Assembly: GCA_027031685.1 (NCBI GenBank) | Contig: JALVPS010000482.1 | Span: forward strand, 1 to 8,437 | DNA: 8,437 nucleotides | Origin: Gammaproteobacteria bacterium | GTDB lineage: Bacteria; Pseudomonadota; Gammaproteobacteria; UWMA-0217 | Direction of reading: 5' to 3' | Shown here: piece after piece, positions 1-5,555 of the stretch | Position numbering within the stretch: position 1 is the first letter of the stretch | Layout: every line of letters begins with the position of its first letter | The notes under the pieces: generated by a model | Database searches by the model: none | What the model was told of the DNA's origin: nothing | The model's input: the letters and a program-made list of their open reading frames with translations, nothing else | Program-made: the position numbers and the translations under genes

Positions 1-264
1 GGGGGTGAGCATCATCTGCTCCAGGGTGCCGTCGGCGTAGTCGCTGGCGAACAGCCGCTCCAGGGCCAGCATGGAGGCCAGCAGGGCGGCGATCCAGGCC
101 ACCCCGGGGGCGATGAAGCGCAGCGTCCGCTGCTCCGCGCCCACCCCCAGCGGGAACAGGCTGATGACGATGATGAAGAAGAACAGGGTGGTGAACACGT
201 CCGTGCGGCGGCGCATGGCCAGGGTGATGTCGCGCATGAGCACGGTGCGAAAGGCGCGGAACAT
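1..264 (-). CDS. ccmB: Heme exporter protein CcmB, N-terminal part (cut by window edge)
   Basis: The reverse strand is open from an ATG at 264 to the window edge, giving the first 88 residues. They begin MFRAFRTVLMRDITLAMRRR, followed by a hydrophobic helix (about residues 24-40, FTTLFFFIIVISLFPLGVG) and a second one containing IAPGVAWIAALLASMLALER. The IAPG.xW.AALLxSxLALERLF...DGxLEQ pattern is characteristic of CcmB, the membrane subunit that works with the CcmA ATPase in System I cytochrome c maturation, where it helps load or release heme on the CcmE chaperone at the periplasmic face. A GGAGG site (272-276, reverse strand) sits inside the end of ccmA, seven bases before the start, and the gap from the ccmA stop is two bases, so the two genes are one transcription and translation unit. 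Family assignment is secure; the C-terminal two thirds lie outside the window. Confidence 0.95.
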   Translation of the reverse strand, partial: MFRAFRTVLMRDITLAMRRRTDVFTTLFFFIIVISLFPLGVGAEQRTLRFIAPGVAWIAALLASMLALERLFASDYADGTLEQMMLTP

Positions 265-266
265 GG

Positions 267-884
<618 letters not shown>

Positions 885-918
885 GGCGGGCGGGCTGCCG
901 GTTCACGTAAAGCGGGCT

Positions 919-949
919 ACTATACCCTGTCAGGGCGGCTGCCCGGCAA
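919..949 (-). promoter_or_regulatory. Candidate sigma70-type promoter for ccmA, overlapping a divergent TATA element
   Basis: On the reverse strand TATAGT (919-924) matches five of six bases of the -10 consensus, with TTGCCG (944-949) as a possible -35 box, but the spacing is 19 bases, longer than ideal. On the forward strand the same TATA core reads TATACC (921-926), correctly placed for a start about 35 bases ahead of the nuclease-like gene, but I see no convincing -35 box for it. An odd palindrome CCCTG-T-CAGGG (925-935) lies next to the core and could be an operator. Divergent use of the one TATA core is inference. Confidence 0.35.
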
Positions 950-967
950 GCGCACGAGGAGGACGAC

Positions 968-1453
968 ATGGGACGATGGATACTGGGGCTGGGTCTGGCG
1001 CTGCTGCTGGCGGGCTGTCAGACGCTGTCCGGCCCGTCACCGGCGGGCGTGGTCCGCCCGGCCGCGGCGCCGCGCTCCGCCACGACACCCGCGCCTGCCG
1101 CGGATTTCCTCTATACCTACCGCGCCGTCGTGCGGCGCGTCATCGACGGCGACACCATCGTGGCCGATATCGACCTGGGTCTGCACGTGTGGGTGCATGG
1201 CGAGCACCTGCGCCTGGCGCGCATCAACGCCCCGGAGATCAAGGGCGCGGAGCGGCCGCGCGGCCTGGCGGCGCGTGACTGGCTGCGCCGGCGCATCGAG
1301 GGGCGCACGGTGCTCATCCGTACCCTGCCGCGCCGCGACGGCACCGACCGCAAGGGCAAGTACGGGCGCTACCTGGTGGAGGTCTTCCAGGACGGGGTGA
1401 ACCTCAACGACGAGCTGGTGCGCCAGGGGCTGGCCGTCTACCGCGACTACTGA
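968..1453 (+). CDS. Staphylococcal-nuclease-like (thermonuclease) lipoprotein
   Basis: A 161-residue protein preceded by a strong GAGGAGGA site (956-963) five bases before the ATG. The N-terminus is a lipoprotein signal with lipobox LLAGC (modified cysteine C17), then a Pro/Ala-rich linker to about residue 46, then an SNase-like domain to the end. Compared with S. aureus nuclease, the VIDGDT segment supplies the calcium-ligand aspartates (D60, D62), R82 matches catalytic Arg35, E90 in NAPE matches Glu43, and R134 in KYGRYL matches Arg87. The residue equivalent to calcium ligand Asp40 is asparagine (N87). The likely activity is calcium-dependent, sugar-nonspecific phosphodiester cleavage of DNA or RNA at the cell envelope, for example nutrient scavenging or turnover of extracellular DNA, but the substrate is not shown. 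It converges with the next gene, four bases between stops, so it is probably monocistronic. Confidence 0.88.
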   Translation: MGRWILGLGLALLLAGCQTLSGPSPAGVVRPAAAPRSATTPAPAADFLYTYRAVVRRVIDGDTIVADIDLGLHVWVHGEHLRLARINAPEIKGAERPRGLAARDWLRRRIEGRTVLIRTLPRRDGTDRKGKYGRYLVEVFQDGVNLNDELVRQGLAVYRDY

Positions 1454-1457
1454 GGTC

Positions 1458-1823
1458 TCAGCGCGTCACCAGTACCAGCCCCACGGCGATGAGCAGGGTG
1501 CCGGCCAGGCGCAGCGGTCCCACCGCCTCGCCCAGCAGCCAGGCCGACAGCAGCAGGGTCAGCACCAGCGTCAGGCCCATGAACGGGTAGGCGAAGGACA
1601 GCTCGGCGCGCGCCAGCGCCAACAGCCACAGTACGGTGGAGGCCACGTACAGGGCCAGCCCGCCTGCCACCCAGGGGTTGACCGAGGCCAGCAAGGTGTC
1701 CACCAGGCCGTGCCCCATGGCGCGCTGCACCGCGCCGGTGGACATGCCCAGCTTGAGCAGCAGCTGGGCGAAGGCGGTGAGGGTGACGCTGGACAGGATG
1801 AGGGGCAGGGCGCTGGGGTGCAT
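1458..1823 (-). CDS. Small four-helix EamA/ArnE-like (DMT superfamily) membrane protein
   Basis: From the ATG at 1823 the product has 121 residues and four predicted membrane helices (about 6-26, 47-70, 77-98, 104-119). The AQLLLKLGMS segment after the first half-helix and the ARAELSFAYPFMGL segment entering helix 3 resemble ArnE/ArnF and single-domain EamA proteins, which work as dimers to flip undecaprenyl-linked sugars or move small solutes. The glutamate in TM1 that defines drug exporters such as EmrE is absent, so drug export is less likely; the true substrate is unknown. The frame stays open back to ATGs at 1874 and 1892, but those add a charged, non-membrane extension not expected in the family. 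None of the starts has a strong ribosome site; GGAG 11 bases before 1823 is the best. No obvious operon partner is present. Confidence 0.82.
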   Translation of the reverse strand: MHPSALPLILSSVTLTAFAQLLLKLGMSTGAVQRAMGHGLVDTLLASVNPWVAGGLALYVASTVLWLLALARAELSFAYPFMGLTLVLTLLLSAWLLGEAVGPLRLAGTLLIAVGLVLVTR

Positions 1824-2002
1824 GGGTCGCGAATCTCCACGGACGGGCTTGAACTCACCCGTTTCGATCCCCATGTGGCGCGGCGGTTTCATGCCTGATA
1901 GAGCGGGGTCGGGGCGCCGGCGGCCCCCTTGTCACTTGTCATGGAATCCCCTGATCATTAGCGGTTTCTGATATTTTGCTTCCATCGCGAGGAGGAAGAC
2001 GC

Positions 2003-2299
2003 ATGCCCATCTACGAATATCGCTGCGAGGCCTGTGGCCACGAGCTGGAGGCCATCCAGAAGATGAGCGACGCACCACTCACCGAGTGCCCATCCTGCGG
2101 CCAGCCGGCCCTGCGCAAGCTGGTGTCCGCGGCCGGCTTCCGCCTCAGCGGCAGCGGCTGGTACGAGACCGACTTCAAGTCCGGCAACAAGCGCAACCTG
2201 GCCGAGAAATCGTCCGACAAGTCCGACGGCAAGGCCAAGGAGAGCAAGCCCGCCGCGGCCGGCGGCTGCGGCTCCGGGGCCTGCGGCTGCGCCGGCTGA
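2003..2299 (+). CDS. FmdB-family zinc-ribbon regulatory protein
   Basis: A 98-residue protein beginning MPIYEYRCEACGHELE, the hallmark of the FmdB/CxxC_CxxC_SSSS family. Two CxxC knuckles (C8/C11 and C29/C32) form the zinc ribbon. Residues 40-60 carry the usual AAGFRLSGSGWYETDFK stretch, followed by a Lys/Ser/Asp-rich linker and a short Gly/Cys tail with C89, C94 and C96. Such tails are common in the family and may bind a second metal. FmdB was named as a putative regulator of methylamide/formamide use, but most homologues have no proven role. The start is fixed by GAGGAGGA at 1989-1996, six bases ahead of the ATG; the frame continues upstream without a better start. In many gammaproteobacteria this family sits next to aspS; here aspS is absent and the gene stands alone between two oppositely oriented genes. 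Confidence 0.92.
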   Translation: MPIYEYRCEACGHELEAIQKMSDAPLTECPSCGQPALRKLVSAAGFRLSGSGWYETDFKSGNKRNLAEKSSDKSDGKAKESKPAAAGGCGSGACGCAG

Positions 2300-2309
2300 G
2301 CCAGCCGGC
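2291..2309 (+). repeat. GC-rich hairpin across the fmdB stop codon
   Basis: GCCGGCT (2291-2297) and AGCCGGC (2303-2309) form a perfect seven-pair stem with a five-base loop, and the TGA stop lies between the arms. No run of T follows, so a classical intrinsic terminator is not supported. It may protect the 3' end of the message or help termination weakly. Confidence 0.4.
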
Positions 2310-2538
2310 ACGACACTACCCGATGGGGCACGCGCGGCCCCGCTGTCGCCTGGGCGGTGGGCTGTCAACCCGATCCGAGGTGAGCCGGTTACACCGGAGC
2401 CGGCCGCGCTTGCCATGCGAATGCCTGCCCGGACCGGCGATCGCGGTCTCGCCATTGTGGTGATCCACTAGGGGCGGGAATCCGAATGGCGAATGGCGAA
2501 TGGCGAAGGGGACTCGAGGCCTCGCTCCGAAACCGCCG
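2300..2538. other. Intergenic stretch without a recognisable gene
   Basis: This stretch separates the convergent fmdB and glycosyltransferase genes. It holds the fmdB end hairpin, a short CCGG-TTACA-CCGG inverted repeat near 2387-2399, the heptamer array listed separately, and a ten-base perfect palindrome CGAGGCCTCG at 2515-2524. None is followed by a T-run on either strand that would mark a convincing terminator. I see no start codon with a ribosome site and a protein-like frame, and no RNA gene. Confidence 0.6.
2484..2511. repeat. Tandem heptamer GAATGGC, three copies plus a degenerate fourth
   Basis: GAATGGC occurs at 2484-2490, 2491-2497 and 2498-2504, followed by the partial unit GAAGGGG (2505-2511). 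The seven-base period is exact over three units. Short heptamer arrays of this kind recur between genes in many proteobacterial genomes and are usually taken as slippage-prone simple repeats. Nothing ties it to regulation of either neighbour, since it lies downstream of both. Confidence 0.85.
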
Positions 2539-3618
2539 TCATCCCGCCAGGCGGGCGGCGAGCCAGTCGCTGGCTTCGATGACGCCGGTGGGGGCGATGG
2601 CGGGCCGGGACGGGGCGGCCAGCAGGCGGCCGACGGCGGGTTCGATGTCGCCGCTCAGGAGGCGTTGCAGGGGCAGGGCCTTGCAGGGCTGGTGCCGGCA
2701 CAGCCAGGTCTCCAGCCAGGGGGTTTCGGCCCAGCCGTGGCGTTCGGCGTAGAGCACGGGCACGCCGGCGCAGGCGGCCTCGACGAAGCTGCCGTAGCCG
2801 GGCTTGGTGATGAGCAGGTCGCAGGCGTGGAGCAGGTCGATGAAGGGCCAGTCGAGGCAGTCCCAGCCGTGCTGGTCCGGACGGTCGGAGGCCACCCAGT
2901 CGGGCGGCAGCAGCCAGTGCCAGCCGGGGCGGCGCGGCCAGTGGCGCGGGCGACCGCCGCCGGGAATGCCGCCCAGGCTGGCCAGGATGACGCGCGTCTC
3001 GTCGCCCAGCCCCAGGGCCTCGCGCAGCTCGCCGCGGCGCCTCCGGCCGGTGAGGGCGATGGGGCCCACCGGCACGCGGTTGGGCAGCCAGTCCATGGGC
3101 ATGGCGGGGGCCGGCAGGAGGAAGGCGTCGGCCTCGGCATAGGCCTCGCGCATGGCCCGCAGCGGCCCGGCCAGCGCCTGCCGGGCGGGTGGGTGGTGGG
3201 CGAGGATATCGGCCCAGTTGAGCGAGCAGAGGGCCGCGTTGGGCAGGCCGGCGTGCTGGGCTGCCGCCAGGGGCAGGTAGGGGACATCGGCCAGCACCAG
3301 GTCGGGGGCCAGGGCGGCCAGCCGCTCGGCGGCCCGCGCCACGCGCTGCGGCCAGCGGTGGTGGAAGGCCAGGTGCGCCTCGATGGTGCGCGGCCAGTCG
3401 ATCTCCGTGGGGCCGTGCATGGCCACGGTGACGTCGGCCGGCTCCGGCAGCAGGGTGAAGTCGGGCCGCAGGCGCTGGCGCAGCACGGCCTCGGGCACGG
3501 TGGTCTGCAGGGTGAGGCGCAGGTCGGGCAGGCGCTCGGCGAGGAGGTTGAGCAGGGGGGCGACCTGGGCGAAGTGGCCGTAGCCGTGGCCGGAGACGGC
3601 GACGAACAGGTGCGGCAC
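2539..3618 (-). CDS. GT-B-fold glycosyltransferase-like protein (MurG / L-arabinokinase N-domain type)
   Basis: From a GTG at 3618 the product has 359 residues and starts VPHLFVAVSGHGYGHFAQVAPLL. The SGHGYGH glycine/histidine loop after the first strand (9-15) is typical of GT-B enzymes of the MurG/UGT group and of the N-terminal domain of plant L-arabinokinase. LAPDLVLADVPYLPLAAAQHAGLP (103-126) and SLNWADI match the same group. The C-terminal half contains ACDLLITKPGYGSFVEAACAGVPVLY (265-290), the expected nucleotide-sugar-binding region. It probably transfers or binds a sugar nucleotide in the cytoplasm; donor and acceptor are unknown. The start was chosen because the longer open frame to 3738 runs through the DUF465 gene and adds Ser/Thr-rich sequence unlike the family. 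The GTG follows the DUF465 stop by four bases and has no clear ribosome site, which suggests translation by re-initiation. Confidence 0.83.
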   Translation of the reverse strand: MPHLFVAVSGHGYGHFAQVAPLLNLLAERLPDLRLTLQTTVPEAVLRQRLRPDFTLLPEPADVTVAMHGPTEIDWPRTIEAHLAFHHRWPQRVARAAERLAALAPDLVLADVPYLPLAAAQHAGLPNAALCSLNWADILAHHPPARQALAGPLRAMREAYAEADAFLLPAPAMPMDWLPNRVPVGPIALTGRRRRGELREALGLGDETRVILASLGGIPGGGRPRHWPRRPGWHWLLPPDWVASDRPDQHGWDCLDWPFIDLLHACDLLITKPGYGSFVEAACAGVPVLYAERHGWAETPWLETWLCRHQPCKALPLQRLLSGDIEPAVGRLLAAPSRPAIAPTGVIEASDWLAARLAG

Positions 3619-3622
3619 GGCG

Positions 3623-3868
3623 TCAGGCGTCGATGTCGGGAATGAGGCGGCTGCGCAGCCGGGTGATGGCGTCCTTGAGCTGTAGCTTGCGTTTCTTGAG
3701 GCGGCGCAGCTGGAGCTGGTCCACGTATACCGCATCACTCATGCGGTGGATCATGTCGTCCAGGGCACGGTGTTCCAGTTGCAGTTCGAACAGCTTCTGG
3801 TGCAGTTGCTCGTCGTCGTTGAACATGCCGGTGGTCGGGGGAGGGCTCGATTCGAGTGTATCGGTCAT
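3623..3868 (-). CDS. DUF465 (YdcH-like) small coiled-coil protein
   Basis: The 81-residue product is short, charged and helical. After a Ser/Pro-rich lead it has MFNDDEQLHQKLFELQLEHRALDDMIHRM, then YVDQLQLRRLKKRKLQLKDAITRL, and ends in LIPDIDA. The EHRxLDxxI motif plus the LxxLKKxKLxLKD helix is the DUF465 pattern; these proteins are thought to form antiparallel helical hairpins and have no assigned function. The family core begins near residue 15, so the internal ATG at 3826 (67 residues) is an alternative start. Neither start has a clear ribosome site. A TACACT hexamer (reverse strand, 3855-3860) with TTTTGC 17 bases upstream would favour the shorter form if it is a promoter. The downstream glycosyltransferase start is four bases past the stop. 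The upstream region is shared with the divergent PilF-SPOR gene. Confidence 0.85.
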   Translation of the reverse strand: MTDTLESSPPPTTGMFNDDEQLHQKLFELQLEHRALDDMIHRMSDAVYVDQLQLRRLKKRKLQLKDAITRLRSRLIPDIDA

Positions 3869-3900
3869 GGCCGCACGGCAAAAGGGCACGGGGGCGTTTT

Positions 3901-3916
3901 GTGGGAGTGCTCCCAC
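3901..3916. promoter_or_regulatory. Inverted repeat in the divergent control region, candidate operator
   Basis: GTGGGAG (3901-3907) and CTCCCAC (3910-3916) are perfect seven-base arms around a TG centre. The element lies between two divergent genes and ends 18 bases before the TATAGT hexamer assigned to the PilF-SPOR gene, so it overlaps where that promoter's -35 region would be. No T-run follows on either strand in a terminator arrangement. It may be an operator, or the remnant of a REP-type palindrome. Confidence 0.4.
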
Positions 3917-3934
3917 CCTGCGCCACCCTTGCCG

Positions 3935-3940
3935 TATAGT
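3935..3940 (+). promoter_or_regulatory. Candidate -10 box for the PilF-SPOR gene
   Basis: TATAGT matches five of six bases of the sigma70 -10 consensus and is placed to start transcription about 26 bases before the ATG at 3973, leaving room for the GGAGGAG ribosome site (3958-3964). No good -35 hexamer sits 16-18 bases upstream; that space is taken by the end of the palindrome at 3901-3916, so activator dependence is possible. Confidence 0.35.
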
Positions 3941-3972
3941 TTGGGCCTCACCTGCCCGGAGGAGTGCCATTC

Positions 3973-5076
3973 ATGTCCCGCTTCGCGCTGTCCCTCGTTT
4001 TCCCCATCGTCCTGTTGCTGGCCGCCTGCGCCGGCACCCCGCACCGGGCGGGGGGCGATGCCGAGGCGGTGGCGGCGGCACGCCAGGACTACGCCGAGGC
4101 GCTCAAGGCCTGGCGTGGCGGTGATCTCACGCGGGCCCATCGGGCCGTGCAGCGCGCCCTGCAGCGGGATCCGGACAATGTGCGCGCGCTGGAGCTGAAG
4201 GCCCTCATCGAGCAGAAGCTGGGCCGTGACCAGCTGGCGCGGGAGAGCTTCCAGCGTGCCCTGGCGCTGGCGCCGGAGGATCCCGCGCTCATCACCAACT
4301 GGGCCAACTTCCTGTGCAGCCATGGCCAGCGTGCCGAGGCGGAGCGCAACTTTCTGTTCGCCGCCCAGCTGTCCGCCAACCCCCACCCGGACATCGCCCT
4401 CACCAACGCCGGCCAGTGCGCCCTGCGCGGCGGCGATCTGGCACGCGCCGAGCGCCTGCTGACGCAGGCCCTGCAGAACAACGCCGGCCAGGCCGTGGCG
4501 CTGTACCGGATGGCCGAGATCCGCCTGCGGCGCGGCGACGCGCAAGGCGCCTATCGCTGGCTGCAGCAGTACCTGGCACATGCCCCGCACACGCCCCAGA
4601 CCCTGCTGCTGGGGGCGCGCATCGAGCGGGCGTTGGGCAATGCGGCGGGTGTGGCCCGGTACGTGGCGCGTCTGCAGAGCGCCTGGCCCGATGCCCCGGA
4701 GACGCGCGCCGCGCGCCAGTTGGCTGCCAAGGGGAGTGTCGCCCCCCGGAAGCCGGCCAAATCCATCCCCGCCCACGGTGTGTCATGGATCCGCAGCCGG
4801 CCTGCCGGTCACTATACGCTGCAACTGTTGAGCACCACCCGTCCCAACACCCTGCGACAGGTGGTCCACCATGCTCGCAGGCACCTGCCAGGCGTGCCGC
4901 TGGCCACGTGGGCCACGAACAATGGCGGGACGCGCCGCTACTATCTGGTGGCCGGCGACTATGCCGACTACGCCGCAGCCAACGACGCCCTCGGCAAGCT
5001 GCCCGAGGCCGTGCTGGCCCTCAAGCCCTGGGTGCGCGACTTCGCCAGCATACAGGCCCAGCTCGCCTCACCCTGA
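3973..5076 (+). CDS. PilF/PilW-type TPR lipoprotein fused to a C-terminal SPOR domain
   Basis: The 367-residue product has three parts. First is a lipoprotein signal with lipobox LLAAC (C19). Second is a TPR block (about 35-250) whose central stretch, NWANFLCSHGQRAEAERNF (109-127), DIALTNAGQCALRGGDLARAE (140-160) and YLAHAPHTPQTLLLGARIERALG (200-222), is the signature of PilF/PilW, the outer-membrane pilotin that lets PilQ secretin assemble for type IV pili. Third, residues 278-362 (HYTLQLLSTTR, YYLVAGDYADYAAANDALGKLP, PWVRDFASIQAQL) look like a SPOR domain, which binds peptidoglycan stripped of stem peptides at division sites. Ordinary PilF ends after the TPRs at about 250 residues. The start is set by GGAGGAG eight bases upstream; a GTG nine bases earlier lies on that site and was rejected. 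The usual pilF neighbours (rlmN, ndk, ispG) are absent, so this may be a paralogue rather than the canonical pilotin. Confidence 0.87.
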   Translation: MSRFALSLVFPIVLLLAACAGTPHRAGGDAEAVAAARQDYAEALKAWRGGDLTRAHRAVQRALQRDPDNVRALELKALIEQKLGRDQLARESFQRALALAPEDPALITNWANFLCSHGQRAEAERNFLFAAQLSANPHPDIALTNAGQCALRGGDLARAERLLTQALQNNAGQAVALYRMAEIRLRRGDAQGAYRWLQQYLAHAPHTPQTLLLGARIERALGNAAGVARYVARLQSAWPDAPETRAARQLAAKGSVAPRKPAKSIPAHGVSWIRSRPAGHYTLQLLSTTRPNTLRQVVHHARRHLPGVPLATWATNNGGTRRYYLVAGDYADYAAANDALGKLPEAVLALKPWVRDFASIQAQLASP

Positions 5077-5505
5077 TTTCGGCACGCAACGCAGGATCGC
5101 CAGCCGGTTGCTCCACGAGAACACCCGCCGCGCCGCCTCTGCCCTGGACAGCCAGGCGAAGGCGTCGTGCTCGGCCGGGTTGAGGCGCGGCGCGCGCGGC
5201 GCCGGCAGGGACAGGGCGAACACGTGCTCCAGGTTGGTGCGTGCCTCCGGCGGGTAGCGCTCGCGCCAGGGCGGCACGATGGGGAAGCGGAAGTGCAGGT
5301 GGCAGTCCACCAGGGCGTCGGCGGGCAGGCCCGTCTCCTCGCCCAGCTCGCGCGCCGCCGCCTGGGCGGGCGTCTCGTCCCAGCGCAGGCTGCCGGTGAC
5401 GGACTGCCACAGCCCGGCCGGGCGCACGCGCCGCAGCAGCAGCACCTCGCCGGCGACGGTGTGGATGACAACGAGGACGGACTCGGGGCGTTTCCAGCGT
5501 GACAT
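5068..5505 (-). CDS. nudB: Dihydroneopterin triphosphate diphosphatase NudB (Nudix hydrolase)
   Basis: The 145-residue protein aligns by eye with E. coli NudB over its full length: KRPESVLVVIHT (5-16), LWQSVTGSL (32-40), and the C-terminal SWSNRLAI (130-137) in place of SWSNRQAI. The Nudix box GX5EX7REUXEEXGU is intact: G38, E44, R52, E53, E56, E57, G59. NudB removes pyrophosphate from dihydroneopterin triphosphate in folate synthesis, in the cytoplasm with Mg2+. An AAGG seven bases before the ATG is the only ribosome site, and its first base is paired in the hairpin at 5516-5555. Its 3' end overlaps that of the convergent PilF-SPOR gene by nine bases. It lies 47 bases downstream of the DUF5666 gene on the same strand and may be read through from it. 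In many gammaproteobacteria nudB is next to aspS and yebC; here it is not. Confidence 0.93.
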   Translation of the reverse strand: MSRWKRPESVLVVIHTVAGEVLLLRRVRPAGLWQSVTGSLRWDETPAQAAARELGEETGLPADALVDCHLHFRFPIVPPWRERYPPEARTNLEHVFALSLPAPRAPRLNPAEHDAFAWLSRAEAARRVFSWSNRLAILRCVPKSG

Positions 5506-5515
5506 GGGCGGGCCT

Positions 5516-5555
5516 TGACGGCGGGTGGACCGTCAGTGTGCCACGGCCGCCGTCA
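5516..5555 (-). repeat. Long stem-loop between the DUF5666 gene and nudB
   Basis: The arms TGACGGCGG (5516-5524) and CCGCCGTCA (5547-5555) are perfectly complementary, and the stem continues with GTGG (5525-5528) and CCAC (5541-5544) across a two-base bulge, leaving a 12-base loop. On the transcribed strand the structure begins at the DUF5666 stop codon and ends at the AAGG ribosome site of nudB. There is no U-run after it, so simple termination is unlikely; lowering nudB translation or protecting the upstream message is more plausible. Confidence 0.6.

Noticed and set aside
1843..1862. ACGGG/CCCGT hairpin with a TTCAA-containing loop, resembling a tRNA T-arm
   Set aside because: No acceptor, D or anticodon arm fits around it, and the loop is ten bases rather than seven.
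1824..1892. N-terminal extension of the EamA/ArnE-like protein from ATGs at 1874 or 1892
   Set aside because: The extra residues are charged and have no membrane segment, and neither upstream ATG has a convincing ribosome site. Kept only as an alternative.
1929..1977. Possible promoter for the fmdB-type gene (TTGTCA at 1929-1934 and 1936-1941, TATTTT at 1972-1977)
   Set aside because: The spacing between either TTGTCA and the TATTTT is about 30 bases or more, too long for a sigma70 promoter, so no promoter is called.
2484..2511. Heptamer array considered as a CRISPR or iteron array
   Set aside because: Units are seven bases with no spacers and only three perfect copies; no cas or replication genes are nearby.
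2500..3645. Long plus-strand open frame of 381 codons opposite the glycosyltransferase gene
   Set aside because: It is Gly/Gln/Ala-rich low-complexity sequence with no domain and lies antisense to a protein with clear GT-B motifs; a typical GC-rich shadow frame.
3619..3738. N-terminal extension of the glycosyltransferase to 3738
   Set aside because: It runs through the DUF465 gene and encodes Ser/Thr-rich sequence; the family N-terminus starts directly at the GTG at 3618.
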